From NCBI GenBank assembly GCA_946811695.1, contig OX328124.1, forward strand, positions 83,022,923-83,086,922: a stretch of 64,000 bases of DNA, read 5' to 3'. The position numbers were made by a program, and so were the translations under genes. Below are positions 34,721-46,177 of this stretch, piece by piece. Position 1 is the stretch's first letter. Each line of letters starts with the position of its first letter. A model generated the notes under the pieces. The model saw only the letters and a program-made list of their open reading frames with translations. It had not been told where the DNA came from and did no database searches. The stretch comes from Gonocerus acuteangulatus. Lineage: Eukaryota > Arthropoda > Insecta > Hemiptera > Coreidae.

Positions 34721-37700
34721 TTATTTTTTATTTTTTTTTTATTTTATTTTTTTACAATTTCTCTTTACTATCCTTTAATTTTGTCCGTGCAGTATTATTT
34801 TGTTTTTTACTCGAACCATTATAGTGAACATCTATTTTACCAAGTTTTATTATTTTTATCCTCCTACCCGTTCACTGAAGTCCCAATGTACATTAATTAA
34901 ACTTTTTTTTCTTTCTTTTCAGAAAATGAAAAATAATGGATCTCTTTATCTTCATACTTATTTGATTAAATCTGACAGTTTATCGCCATCAGAAAAGCAA
35001 GGTCGGAGCAAGTTTTTAAGCTTTGGAACTGCATATTCTAGTAAACAACTGAATAAATTCAAAAGGCTAAAGTATACAAAAACACTAAATCTCCTCACAG
35101 GAGAAACTCCTTTAACTCCTGCACAAGTGGAAGTAAGTTGATTTGTTTTAGACTAATACTTGAGGTTTTAGTTTATTTGTTTTTTCTCACAAATCAGTTT
35201 CAAAACTAATAAAACATGTTGCTTTGAAGTTTTAATATTAAAAATAGAGTCAAAAATGTCTCCCTTATGCCCCCCCTCCCCAAATCTTAACTACTCTTAA
35301 GGCGACCAATCCCTTATTTGAATGAAAGTTATTTTTATTTATTGTTTTAATTCTTATTAGTAGCTATAAAATATTCCATAGCTAGCGAGAACGCTAGAAT
35401 TTACAAGCCTGATCATATAGTATAATTGGCAATGATTTTATCTTAAGTATCAATGCCTGATTTTGTTGAGTTATAATATTTTCGGTTCGAAAGATCCGTG
35501 AATTTTGAGCTGTGTTGCTTGATTAAATCAAATTTACAGCTATGCTTTTTTTTTTAGTAGCAAACGAAAGAAGCGTCATATTTTGTAAGCTTGAACTCAA
35601 TATTTTTTTTACATTCTAGGTGGCTAATGATTTGAAGTACTATATGAAACAATAGAAGGTAAATATTGTTTCTTATAGTACTTCAAATTTATTTTCTTCA
35701 ATTTTTTTTTACTATTTCAAGAAAAAAATCAAAAATAAATAAAAAAAAAAAAAAACATTGTCACAGTAAAGTTGGGAATGGAATGTGGAATTGGTTTCGG
35801 AATAAAATATAAATAGAACTATAGAGCATATGTTGTAAATAAATCGTTTCGAGTAATACACATCTGTGATATGAACATGAAAATGTGCACTATTAGTAAC
35901 ATGCGTCTCCTTTCTAGGAGAAAGGTACTTTTTAATTAGAGCCTTGCTAGTAACACAAAATACAATTGATCCCCTTAAAATTTCACTAGCGTGTTTTACA
36001 TTACCTAAAGAGGGCATTCACTGGGGGTTTAATTTGACAAATGGTTCTAAACACCACAATGCGGTAAAATACTATACCTAGACGTCTCTCAGATGTATGT
36101 TACCAGTTGAGGGTTAAAAAGGCTCAGAATGAGACATAGCACTGACCCACAATTACCTTCTTTAAAACCTCAAGCACTCACACACAAACAAACTGAATAA
36201 AAACTCAAGGCACTACAAGAAACTTCTTAATTATTCCAAACTCCTCATATTTTCCAAAAAAGATCGATATTTTCGAAGATGAATAAAATAAAACACCACA
36301 TTTTTCTTTTAGAAAATAAAATGTTCCATTCTCTATCCTTGCTTAAAAGTATAGAAACTTACATGAAACTTGTCCTAATAATTTGCTGTATTAGTGAAAG
36401 TGGTATAGAGATAAGTAATATTTTAATTTTTTTCCAGGAAGCGGAAAAAACAAATAAAACTATAATTTCTCATTGGCACCCAAATATTACAGTAAATATA
36501 GTCACAGACCAGACTAATTGGGTTAAAGGAACAGTTCCACCTCCTCTTAACGAGTGTTAGTATTTTTAAAATCTTAATGATTACTTTTTTTTTAAACCAC
36601 TTTAATGTTAACATTTTATTTTCTTGATTTTAGATATTGAATTCACCCCCTTAGGTGATTATTATAAACCTATTGTATATTATAATGATTTTTGGAATCT
36701 TTTGAGAGATTATCAGCCAGTGAACGATACCACTGAGTAAGTATGTCACTTCTTAGTAACACTTCTTTGTTATGACATATTTTCATTAAATTAGCATTGC
36801 AAAATTTTAATGTACAAATACTTACTTTTTGAAAAGTATTCCTTTATACAAATATTTTAATTCAAAGATCTTTTTAATTTTGTATTCCTAACCTGTTCAA
36901 TTTCAAATATTTCTTGTAACTATCAACTGTACTATATTTGGTAAAAGCCGGTTAACATTCAACTGCTAATAAACTTTCAGATTTCATTCTAATTACTCCA
37001 ATTTATCAATATAATAGGTCGATCAACAAGTTCATGCACATTTGTGGAAAATTTTTAAATACTGTAAATAAAACACAATTTAACATTTTAATCAATGATA
37101 TATTTTTCTTCTCAATCTACAATATCTCGCCATCTTATAGGTAGCTTTTAAATTTTATTGCTGGAGGAAGACTTTGGTTTGATTCAAACAAATTTAAAAG
37201 TATTGAAACCTAATATATAAGTTTATCTGAACAATAACTTTTTTTAGGACATTAGGCTGTGTTGGTGTGGAGATGTTATCATTAACAGATTGAAAAAACA
37301 GCAAAGCCAATCCCTCTACAGAAGTTGAGGTATTCTATCTGTGAACGGATTGATTTTGTTTTAGTTTTTTGCCTTGTTTTTACACTCTAGTTATCATTTC
37401 ATTTACCAGACAATGTACTTACTTTGATATCTCAGCCAATGCATTTGATTAAACCTAGCGAACATAAAACTCATCGTATTAGAATCATGCATGGGATTCA
37501 CTATGACTAGACCAATAAGAAGATTTCATCACTTATATTTTTGCTTTACTAATATATGAGAGTATGTTGCCAATCTTTGTAAGCACTGGGCCTACATTAG
37601 TACCGATAGAAATGAATATTGATAATCAATAGGAAATTGCTATGTTATATTTTTATTTTCTTGTGGCAAATCTGTCAGATAAGTGATAACAATTAATAAT

Positions 37701-37797
37701 GTACATAGTGAACTTTCAGCAGTGTAAGGACAGCCCATAAATGGTTTAAATAATTTTAAGTTGGAGAAAGCAACATTTCTGTTCAGGGTGTCCAGTT

Positions 37798-37835
<38 letters not shown>

Positions 37836-40351
37836 AACGTCCATTTATTATCAGCTACGAATTTTAGGACGGGTTATCTATAGGTTACCACCCTTTTCTA
37901 GCCAGGATAGGGGTGATGCCTTTTCTTTTTTAGAAAGAAAAGCCACCGCCCCTAGTGGGAATCGAACCCACGACCTTTGGCACGGAGTGTTAAAAGCTCA
38001 CGCCTTAACCCTCACGGCTACCGGATCTCCTCCCAGTTAATTTTAATAACTAAAAATCTTGTGGAGCCACTATTAACATTGGACATATGGCAGAAAGATG
38101 GATTCATATCATGGAATAATAACTACTCATGAATAGTGGATTTCAAATTGTGTTTTATCTAAACTATTTAAAAATTTCCCCAAACCTGCAAGGAATTATG
38201 GACAGACCCTATAATATAAACTGCTTTATAAAAATTTCTGCCTGGACAAAATTTAATTCTGCATGAAGTCTTAAAAAATATTGACATTATAGTCCATGGC
38301 ATCACCAGAGAAACACATTTTTAGGCTGATTCCATGTGTAAAACTAATGTACTTTGGAAAGAAATAGAACAGGTGCATTCTTAGCATTGAGAGTATTTAG
38401 GAATGACCATCTCTTCTCTCGATTCTAGATATTTGATCAGTAGATTCAGTACTCTAGGACTTTAATGTTAAAAGACTAATGAGGTGTTTTTTTCTCTTTT
38501 AAACTTCTTGGCTTGGTGATATCATCTCCTCTTACTTCTCGATATATGTCACCTGCAGTGTGGTTTTCTCTGTTACCACAAAATTTCTCTGGCATTAAAT
38601 TCAGCTTCTTCAGGTGGAACACGATGCTCTCAGTTAACAAACAACCATCATGTTCCTCATAAAGAAGCCGGCCAAAATGCCAGAGAAAATATCTGATTCA
38701 GGAAACCACATCGCCGGTGACTTATACTGAGAAGTAAGAGGGAACTAATGCATTTTTAATGTTCAATGTATTTTTCACTCCTCCAGAGTTTGAATTTTGA
38801 AAACTTCTTCCTTAGAAGTTGCCTTATTTAAAATGCCTACGTATCCTTTTAAATATTTGGCTCCAGTGGTTTAGGGTGTGGAATGTTATGCCAGGCAATT
38901 TCTTCTTTTACAAGTAATTTAGTGTAGAGTATTCTGTATTTATTATTACTTGCCTTAATATGCTTCCTTTTTACAGATTTTTAGAACTGCGAATTACATA
39001 CCAACCTCTGTCTCTCTTCAAGTGGCAAATGTATTGTGCGCATACAACTAGAAACAAATTCATTCCAAGTGTATTCCAGGTAAATATTTAGACAACTGTA
39101 CTTCCAAATAGGTTTTTAGACACATTCTAAGTCAAGCAATTACAATTTCTTAATTGCCCCCACATTACTTTATTTATTTTTTTCTTTTTCTTAAATCCCT
39201 TCTCAGTGATCAAATTTTAATAAACACAATTTATTTATATAATTTTTCCCTCAGGATGAAGCTGAAGATGATGATCAAGATTCATTGAAAGAAGTCATGC
39301 TGGAAACATCTCCTTATCTACTCGCTTTGACTTTTATTGTTTCGTGCCTGCATTCAATATTCGAATTGTTGGCTTTCAAAAATGGTACGTTTCTTTGCAC
39401 TCATGCAACTGTAAATTCATTATATTTATGAAAAAGTAATGACGATTATTAACGATACTCTCAAGTTTTATTTAATAATTTTTTAGTCTTTTTGGCAACT
39501 AGGTTGAATGATTAAATCTGTGCAGGGTAATTTTTGCCATTGTAAATGTATTAAGAAATTAATATTTTTCTTTGAGAGTTATTTGAAAGAAAGTAGTGAT
39601 AGTGTACAACCAGAAAATATTCTTATCAACTTAGTAGGAACAAATAAACTACTGTAAAATTTAACAACCGTAACTTTGTACATAGACGTTATTTTCTTCA
39701 AAGAGAAAATGTTAGTTTAAAAAATGTTTTTCTTCTATAAGGATAATATTTATTTTTTTGCCATTATTTTAGCTTTTATTTTTAACTATCAGAAAGACAT
39801 AATAAGGACTTTTAACCAATTATTATTATTTTGGTTTTATTTAATGTAATAAGCACACATCCATATATTTTCTAATGGAAGACCAATTAGAATTGTTCTA
39901 TTATAGTTTTCTATATTAATGTGAATTATCTAGCTCATCTGACAAAGCCATAATATCTTCATTGTTCTATGCTGATAATTAAAAAAAGAAATAGAAATAT
40001 TTGAACACCAAGAATGCCATTAATCATGACTATGGAGAGCCCTTACCCCCTGAAGTCTCAGAAAATGAGTTTTCAAATCATGTTTCCATAATATTCCATA
40101 AAGGTTAGAGGAGTAATTCTTTAAATTTGTCTTCCTTTCAAAACATAATGGAGCTAACACTGAAGTGAAAAGTTGATTGACATTAATCAAAATTAGTTAT
40201 TTCATGAAGGACTCTTATGAAAGAGTAAAAACTAGTAATTTCAGATGTATTCCCTTGAAAAGAAGCCCAAGGCTTGAAACGCATCAGTGAAATAAGGAAG
40301 AGTAGTAAGAGTTTCAACTTAATTGACCTATGAGGCCTTTACAATGAAGTG

Positions 40352-40426
<75 letters not shown>

Positions 40427-43400
40427 GTTACAGTGACTTTATAGTTCATTGTGATGTTAAGGCATGTTCCGTGTAATTTGTTTCAATATATGATGTAAAT
40501 ACACAGTCACACCATAAAGTTTATAATGCAAATAAATAAATTAGATTTATGTATAATTACTCATGCTAAGATACGTATTGTCTGTTCTCTGTTATTTTTG
40601 CAGCTTAAACTTAGTATTTTTAGATGCAGTGAGGTCATGTCACATAGATTTATGTAGTAAATAATTTTTTTATTTCAACCAGCCTATAAATACCAGTATA
40701 ATTATACTAAATTCTCCAATTTATCAAGTTTTACCACCTATTTTCATTTAAAAAAGTTATCTTCCATGATATTAATACTCCTTCCATGGTATTAATATTC
40801 CTTCCATGATATATCTTTTTAAAAAAATGTTTTTAATATTATTTTTTATAATCAAAGACCTGTGGGGATATATGGATTCACTCATTGTCGCCAAAAAAAA
40901 GCTAAAGAAATGTTTATTAAACAGTAACTCATTTCATTTTCTTTTTTTCAGATATACAATTCTGGAATAACAGGAAATCACTTGAGGGTCTTTCCGTTCG
41001 ATTAGTATTCTTTAACTTATTTCATTCTTTAATAGTTATGCTGTATGTGTTAGATAATGAAACCAATACTATCATAAAAATATCATGTTTTGTGGGATTG
41101 GCTATCGAACTATGGAAAATTACAAAGGTAAATCACAACATTTTGTTTCCATTATTTATAAATATATATTTTCTTAACAATACATTTTTTTTAATAATAA
41201 AATAGTTTCTGTACTGCAGTTTTGATGGGTTTTTTTAGTATCACAAGTGTCATAATTTTTCTTGTAGGTTTGTGACATCAGTTTAGACCGAGAGAACAAA
41301 TATTTCAATACCATTCCAAGACTAAAATTCACTGACAAGGGCTCATACATAGAATCAAGCACTCGACAATATGACCAGCTGGCATTTAAATACTTATCAT
41401 GGGTTCTATTCCCAATGTTAGGAGCCTATTCAATATACTCACTAATTTATCTACACCATAAGAGCTGGTATTCCTGGATTCTTAATATGATTTATGGATT
41501 TCTTCTTACCTTTGGTAAGCTTTATTTATTATCTTGCTTATTTTATTTTTCCAGAATTTATATTATGTATTCTACATTGCATATTGTACTCAATATTTCA
41601 TGTTTTGTTCTATTCTCTTTTTAGGTTTTATCATGATGACACCTCAGCTTTTCATTAACTATAAGCTGAAGTCTGTAGCACATATGCCATGGCGTATGAT
41701 GTCCTATAAGTGCCTCAATACATTCATTGATGACATTTTTGCCTTCGTTATCAAAATGCCAACAATGTACAGGCTGGGCTGCTTTAGAGATGGTAAGATG
41801 GTTATTTCTTAAATTCATATTTCTCACTTCTCTTTCCAATCGATATTTTTAGTTGAACAATTTTAATTTTATTAAATGACTAAACATGTACCCTAATTTT
41901 TTAAGCTTCTTTTATTATTTGTTTTACTTTAAAAAGTATATGTTTGGTGGTATTTAGATATTTTCCCTGCATTAACTTAGAAATTGTTCTGCACCTTGAA
42001 TTATGAATTTCCAGAACATAATCTATATAAATTAAATTTACAATGCTCAATCATCATGAATGAGGTTTTATTTATACTAGATATCTTGTATTTTTATTTT
42101 AATTATTCAGTCATGATATTTAAGAAAAAAGTTGTTTTTACATTTTGAGCATTTAGTACAGTCTTTTAAATAAATCAGCAGATCGAATACCTTAAATCAC
42201 TATTTTAAGTCAAAATTAAATGCGGAATGAGATTTAATTTCACTATTCTTGATAGGGGATCGAAAGGTCTATTACGGGATTTAAAAAAAAAAAAAAAAAA
42301 TATTTTCAACTGTAATTTTTTTTAAAAACAACTGAAATGTGAGCAGTTTGTAAATTTGTCTGGTGTAGTGGTTAAGAAAGCTTTAAAATGATACCTCATT
42401 TACGAAAATTGATGAAGTATTAACTCCCCGTGTGTTACCATATGGTAACACCAATATCTAATGATTGTAAAAAAATCTACTACATATTTGTCAAATACCA
42501 CTCACTCACTGACCTATCATCGCCCAGCCCAAGCCGCTCGACAGAAAATTTTGTAATTTTGCATGGACATTCCCTATATAACGTAGGCACTCACTAAGAA
42601 AGGATTTTTTGATATTCAAATTTTTAAGTATTTTTAGAGGGGTTTAAAGTTTGAGTTGGTTAGAGCAGGCAAGCCTAGGTAGAATGCGTTGCTAGGACGA
42701 TAAAGAACAGCTGTTACCGTACATTATCTATTTCATAGTATTATTTTTAATTGATGTTAATTTCCACTATGATGGCAGTCCTTGAATTAACAGAAATAAA
42801 ATGTGATTTTGTCCCTCATAGAGTTTACGCCTTGGTGATGGTCCATCCGAGGTAATAATATCCCGAACCACTTGACACAAAAATTTGAAATTTTGCACAG
42901 ACAATCCGTTTAGAACACACACTAAGAAAGTTTTTTTTAAATTCAAATGTTTAAGTACTTTTAGGGGGGGGGGGTTAAATTATTAAGAAGTTCCTCATCG
43001 GCTCAGAAATGGTCCGATTTAGATGACTTTTGGTACAAAAATCTTTCTTCTCATTTGAAAGGTCATGTTCATTAACCAGCTGAATCCGTTTACTGGAACA
43101 TGATGGAGCAAAATTTGTGCGAAAAAATCGGAACGGTGAACGCTTACATTTTCGAGTCCATATGCTTGCAGTTATTCGTTATATAGGTTACTTAACTTAG
43201 GAAAACGAAAGAAACCATTTTAAAAGCGATTTCTGTAACCATTTACAAGAAAAATTGATATAAGTACTTTTCCAAACTAATTTTCTGTTTGGGTATTCAG
43301 AAACGATGATTGTTTCACTTGAAATTTGTACCAGGTATTTGCCATTCATCTAATCTAAGATATTTAAATTTTGGTATCGTTTGGAGGTTAGAAGTATATG

Positions 43401-44826
43401 GGGAAAAAATGTAATAATGGTGATACAAAGTTCTCGAATCTCAGTATATTTTCTAAAATATCTCGAAAACGGTTGGGAAATCGTAGTAAGTGGATGGCGG
43501 CTATTCGAAAGGTTACTAAATTCTCTAAAAAAAAAATTCTGTTGTAATGATCGGTGGGGCGATGTCAATCGAAGAGATAAGTGCTTAAAACTTCAAAGTT
43601 GTTAGTTTTATTCTTTTCAACGTGTATTTGTCTCTGTTTACCTAACTTTCTACGCGGTTGTTGTATTTTTCTTTTTTTACTCCCCAACGGAAAAAAGCAC
43701 GGTTACCTCCACATGGTGTTTCCTGAGTAACCTTAAAGTCCGTGCAATAATAACCTGTACAAAATGATGTAGTAGACTTAATTTTGATCATACGTTATCT
43801 AACGCAATATAAAAACTACTTATCGGCCGTGGTGAAGCACGGGTAGTCAGCTAGTTATATTATATACCAAGTTCGTAAAATTTATTTATTTGTATTAAGA
43901 ATTTTTGAGAAAAAAAAAAGAAACTCCGGCGTTAATGGGTTAAGGAAGTTATGGCATACCGACAAAAAAAAACCCTTGAGAAATTATTTTATATATATAT
44001 ATATGTTATAATGTATATCTTCATCTTATTCAAAATTAAATGCCAGGTACGCTTTACATTTCTTATTAAAAGTTGTTTATTAGCAAATTATTGAGCATTT
44101 TAACTTTCTCTAGTTGGACACCTTTAAACGGAAAGGAACCAAGTGCCATCTGTTCATTCTTTAGAGAATTGAAGTTAAAGTTAACAAATTGAGAATTGTA
44201 GTTTAAAGTTTTTTGTGGATCTAAAATTCCTTTATTACCTGAAATATTTCATTCATTTTCTCTCATTAAAATAAACTGTTGTTATGGTAAGGGGGTTTTA
44301 TTTTTATAGTTATTGATAAAAATAATGCTTGATTCCTTTCTGTTTATTACAGCATACTGGATACACCATTTCACTTTTTTTTGGTATTTTTTCTTGCGTT
44401 AATGACAACATTATATTTTAACCAGTTTTTATTACTATATAAATTCTCTAATTCTCTACAAGATAGCACCAAAAACTCAATTTCGTTAAAAATGGCGCTT
44501 GGTTCCTTTCCGTTTAAAGGCGTCCAGTTAATTATTGCCTCTTTTGTGCCTACTTCTATGAGTTAATGTATACTTTACTTCCACTCAGCTAATGACAACA
44601 ACATATATAATTAAGACCAATGAAATCAATCCTAGAGTTTTATTTTATATTATTTTTGTTTTCAGATATAGTTTTCTTTGTGTTCCTTTACCAAAGATGG
44701 ATTTATAAAATTGATCCAACAAGAATTAATGAATTTGGGTTTTCCGGGGAAATGGAAACACAAGCTTCTAATAAAGTTGAGCAAACAGCGCCTGTGAAAA
44801 GTATAGAAGATAAAAAAGAAGATTAA
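26532..44826 (+). CDS. CLPTM1: CLPTM1 homologue (cleft lip and palate transmembrane protein 1), complete, twelve exons
   Basis: CLPTM1 is a conserved multi-pass membrane protein of the ER/Golgi, reported to hold GABA-A receptors inside the cell. Exons: 26532-26624, 28867-29070, 32284-32442, 34923-35132, 36438-36555, 36634-36736, 38977-39079, 39255-39384, 40952-41127, 41268-41514, 41625-41792 and 44666-44826. All borders are GT..AG and the phases sum to 1872 nt, 623 aa (human 669). Family blocks: KHNLVYGDWSSG, LLTGET, ISHWHPNITVNIV, WVKGTVPPPL, ETSPYLLALTFIVSCLHSIF, FWNNRKSLEGLSVR, YIESSTRQYD, GFLLTFGFIMMTPQLFINYK, LNTFIDDIFAFVIKMPTMYR and YQRWIYKIDPTRINEFG. Hydrophobic segments lie in exon 2 (one) and exons 8-12 (about five). 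The lysine/glutamate tail EDKKED resembles the human C-terminus. A Penelope-like element sits in intron 2 and several repeats in intron 11. Identification is secure. Confidence 0.97.
26625..28866. other. CLPTM1 intron 1
   Basis: No gene. A fragment at about 27985-28080 (ACGGCCGAAACCTGACAC, then CCAACGGTCAAAAATCTCCT) partly recurs at 33600-33640, so it is a dispersed repeat. A T run is at 27908-27924. The (TA)n run at 28480-28534 is preceded by a short (GT)n. Confidence 0.55.
28480..28534. repeat. (TA)n microsatellite
   Basis: Pure AT dinucleotide run of about 55 bp after a short GTGTGTGT block. Confidence 0.95.
29262..29331 (-). mobile_element. tRNA-derived SINE, family 1, head fragment (copy E)
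   Basis: On the minus strand it reads GGAGGCCCGGTGGCTGTGAG, then CATGCCAAAGGTCGTGGGTT and CGATTCTC. This is the tRNA-like head and B box of the family without the 3' half. Confidence 0.7.
29430..30990 (-). pseudogene. Penelope-like retroelement remnant (RT and GIY-YIG endonuclease)
   Basis: Read right to left on the minus strand: FYGRYIDDIF (catalytic YIDD at about 30676-30664), then FLDLEMKREGLDSFKI, TDFSIPSNCHHHPQHKVSG and NFEHELGCIKNIAKRN. These are motifs of the Penelope-type RT. Past it, at about 30100-29930, are SGIYPA, ETCGLSYVGQRGFK and LKEHFTRN, the GIY..YIG endonuclease with YVG in place of YIG. Many stops and frame changes show it is dead. The RT-then-endonuclease order is diagnostic of Penelope-like elements. 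A possible terminal hairpin lies at 29430-29510. It is antisense in CLPTM1 intron 2. Confidence 0.8.
30991..32283. other. CLPTM1 intron 2, right part
   Basis: No gene or identified element. A short word near 31150-31215 (AGATAGAATCGATGAAAATTAG..CTCAATAGCTAC) recalls the left end of the Helentron-like family, but too little matches to call a copy. Confidence 0.45.
32637..32700 (-). repeat. Hammerhead-like retroelement hairpin, possibly the 5' end of the Penelope-like element
   Basis: On the minus strand it reads CCTGGTGAAGGCTTG, AATTT, CAAGCCGAAATG, then CAATAAAA. The order (TG-GAAG, stem GGCTTG/CAAGCC, GAAA) is that of the hairpin at 6826. It lies upstream, in its own strand, of the Penelope RT at 30990. 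The CTGA core is altered to CTGG, so a working hammerhead is doubtful. A (TA)n run follows at 32717-32748. Confidence 0.45.
32777..33330 (-). mobile_element. LTR retrotransposon remnant: LTR-like region with tandem primer-binding sites
   Basis: On the minus strand TGGCGACCCAACGTGGCGC occurs at 32847-32829 and again at 32795-32777, within a 52-bp tandem duplication. It starts with TGG and closely matches the complement of a lysine tRNA 3' end, as retroelement primer-binding sites do. Upstream on that strand (33330 to 32850) is an LTR-like stretch with a TATATATAA box near 33303-33291, a GC-richer leader and a 3' part ending CATTACATTTA. No gag or pol follows. The LTR's 5' border is not located. 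It is in CLPTM1 intron 3. Confidence 0.55.
33532..33590. repeat. (TA)n microsatellite
   Basis: Pure AT dinucleotide run of about 59 bp in CLPTM1 intron 3. Confidence 0.95.
33765..33797 (+). repeat. Short 5S-rRNA-like fragment
   Basis: CGGGTGTGGCCAGTACTTGG followed by ATGGGGGTC matches the 3' half of 5S rRNA, including most of the C box. Neither 5S end is nearby. It is probably a relic of a 5S-derived retroposon like the one at 19796. Confidence 0.5.
33840..34922. other. CLPTM1 intron 3, right part
   Basis: No coding exon. The minus frame 34071-33835 (NLKFEGLNGKN, YAEFCLEWRTII) could be transposon-derived but I do not recognise it. (TA)n at 34682-34714. Confidence 0.4.
35133..36437. other. 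CLPTM1 intron 4
   Basis: About 1.3 kb with no recognisable gene. TACTTCAAAT/ATTTGAAGTA inverted words with GAAACAATA near 35625-35690 form a small hairpin. The minus frame 36017-35712 lacks motifs. Confidence 0.45.
36737..37828. other. CLPTM1 intron 6, left part
   Basis: No gene. TAGGTCGATCAACAAGTTCA at 37016-37035 resembles the outer end of mariner-type elements, but no partner end or transposase is seen. A run of 28 T at 37801-37828 is the poly(A) tail of the SINE that follows on the minus strand. Confidence 0.4.
37829..38030 (-). mobile_element. tRNA-derived SINE, family 1, full copy F with 12-bp target duplication
   Basis: Minus strand: GGAGATCCGGTAGCCGTGAG head, AAAGGTCGTGGGTTCGATTC, GGCGGTGGCTTTTCTTTC, AAAAGGGTGGTAACCTATAG, GGACGTTAAAATTTAAA and an A tail of about 28. 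CCAGTTAATTTT occurs at 37792-37803 and 38033-38044. The long uninterrupted tail suggests a young insertion. Confidence 0.85.
38526..38742. repeat. Foldback with about 100-bp inverted arms
   Basis: CTCTTACTTCTCGATATATG .. TTTCTCTGGCATT .. TTCAGGTGGAACA on the left is matched in inverse by AATGCCAGAGAAAAT .. TATACTGAGAAGTAAGAG on the right. Similarity is about four in five by eye. It is in CLPTM1 intron 6. Confidence 0.65.
39385..40951. other. CLPTM1 intron 8
   Basis: No gene. It contains a small three-fold repeat of TTCCATGRTATTAATA at about 40765-40812, a hairpin (GAAGCCCAAGGCTTGAAACG) at 40262-40281 like the retroelement tail hairpins, and (TA)n at 40354-40423. Confidence 0.5.
40354..40423. 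repeat. (TA)n microsatellite
   Basis: Pure AT dinucleotide run of about 70 bp, the longest uninterrupted one in the window. Confidence 0.95.
42430..43857 (-). mobile_element. Dispersed repeat element of unassigned class in CLPTM1 intron 11
   Basis: On the minus strand one end reads ACTAGCTGACTACCCGTGCT then TCACCACGGCC, a terminal motif I know from many arthropod repeats. Inside, two related blocks (about 42500-42680 and 42840-42980) share ACTAAGAAAG..TTCAAAT..TTTAAGTA.TTTTAG. The palindrome TGTTACCATATGGTAACA lies at about 42433-42450. No coding frame is recognisable. The class (LINE, Helitron or other) is open. Confidence 0.45.
44113..44534. mobile_element. MITE-like element with about 37-bp inverted ends in CLPTM1 intron 11
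   Basis: Left TTGGACACCTTTAAACGGAA (continuing AGGAACCAAGTGCCAT) near 44113-44150. Right is the inverse, ATGGCGCTTGGTTCC..TTTAAAGGCGTCCAG near 44492-44531. TTAA follows the right end, but the left flank is CTAG, so the target duplication is uncertain. The plus frame at 44381-44566 is inside it and is not an exon. Confidence 0.7.
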
Positions 44827-44843
44827 TTATATTTTGTTAATTT

Positions 44844-44861
44844 ATTAAACGTTTTATTAAA
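44844..44861 (+). terminator. Poly(A) signal candidates for CLPTM1
   Basis: Two ATTAAA hexamers (44844-44849 and 44856-44861) lie 18-30 bp after the stop codon. No AATAAA is seen nearby, so a longer 3' UTR is possible. Confidence 0.35.
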
Positions 44862-45768
44862 TTTTAAAAACAAAATTGTTTTGTTAATTTTTTGTGTGTA
44901 AATTTTACCGCCCAGTCGGTAGATTTCCGTTTCCAAACAATCTTTTGTTATTGTTTATAATGATGTTTATTATATTATAGTATTGTTACTTTCTGAGAAA
45001 AAGCGAATATATTTATTATTAATATATTCTGTTAGGATTACAATAATGCCAGTATGATTCACATTCTATTTTAATTAAGCTAACCAGTCAGGGAAGAACC
45101 AAAGATTTTTCAGTGTTGGCCATACTTGGCAGTGTTGGGCACGTCTTGGTGTGTGTGATTGATATTTACTGTTGATTTAGGCATTTGTAATACCAAATTT
45201 TCCTGTATGAGGATCGTTTTCAAATGATGACTTTCCTATATTATTGTGTTATTAAAAATTAATTTCTAATAGTATTATTATTAAAAATTAATTTCTAATA
45301 GTATTATAGTATTAGTTACTATTAGATTAATATTGACAAAACAATTACAACGGATGACAACAACTTGGTTGTGGAGCATTGGACATTAATAATATCCTAA
45401 AATTGACACGTTTGCCATATTCAATTATGAAGTGGTATATGTTCTTATTGGCTGGCCGAACCTTTTCATATAAATCCATTGCCTTACACAGAATGTTTAG
45501 CCATACAGATAAATATAAATATACGCATACATAAACCGGCAGATTCTGTACATATGCTGCTTTAAGTTGTGCAACTGTAAATGAAATTGGTAAATACTTC
45601 TTTATCAATTTTTCATTCTTTAAATAGATAATTATTAATTGGTTCTCCTGTATTTTGATGAACGACAAGGAGAAAGAGAAATTAATTTGACTTCAGACTT
45701 CCTAGATTCACTGTTTTCAGAATTGCACTGATTTAAATTGTTAATATGTATACACACACAGACATACA

Positions 45769-45833
<65 letters not shown>

Positions 45834-46177
45834 TCAAAGGCGATAAGAAATATTTTTTTTTGGATAACCATTTTCCTCTGTCTTAATAGACAATTTTGTT
45901 CACCCTATTAGAATAGATTTTTTTTTTGTACTTATATATATTTTAGATGAGTATTGATGTTTCTATATTAGAAACTGATGTCTGATTGTTGTGAATCTAT
46001 TCCAGTCTTCCATTGTTTTAATTATTTCTTTCTCTAACGTCCTGAAATTAGATGTAGGTTTTTATAGTGTTTTTGTATTTCTGGAATGCTTAGTTTTACC
46101 TATAACAATTTTGACAATGATTTTTTTATATGTGAATTAAATATCTAGTATACATTAATTATTTTTGTATTATTATC
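44862..46177. other. Intergenic region after CLPTM1
   Basis: No gene. It includes a tandem duplication of about 33 bp (ATTAAAAATTAATTTCTAAT) at 45249-45307 and (TA)n at 45770-45830. Confidence 0.55.

Noticed and set aside
37016..37045. Mariner element in CLPTM1 intron 6
   Set aside because: Only one end-like sequence is seen; there is no inverse partner, TA duplication or transposase.
44381..44566. Additional CLPTM1 exon in intron 11
   Set aside because: The frame lies inside an inverted-repeat MITE, and exon 11 joins exon 12 directly in frame with the family sequence.
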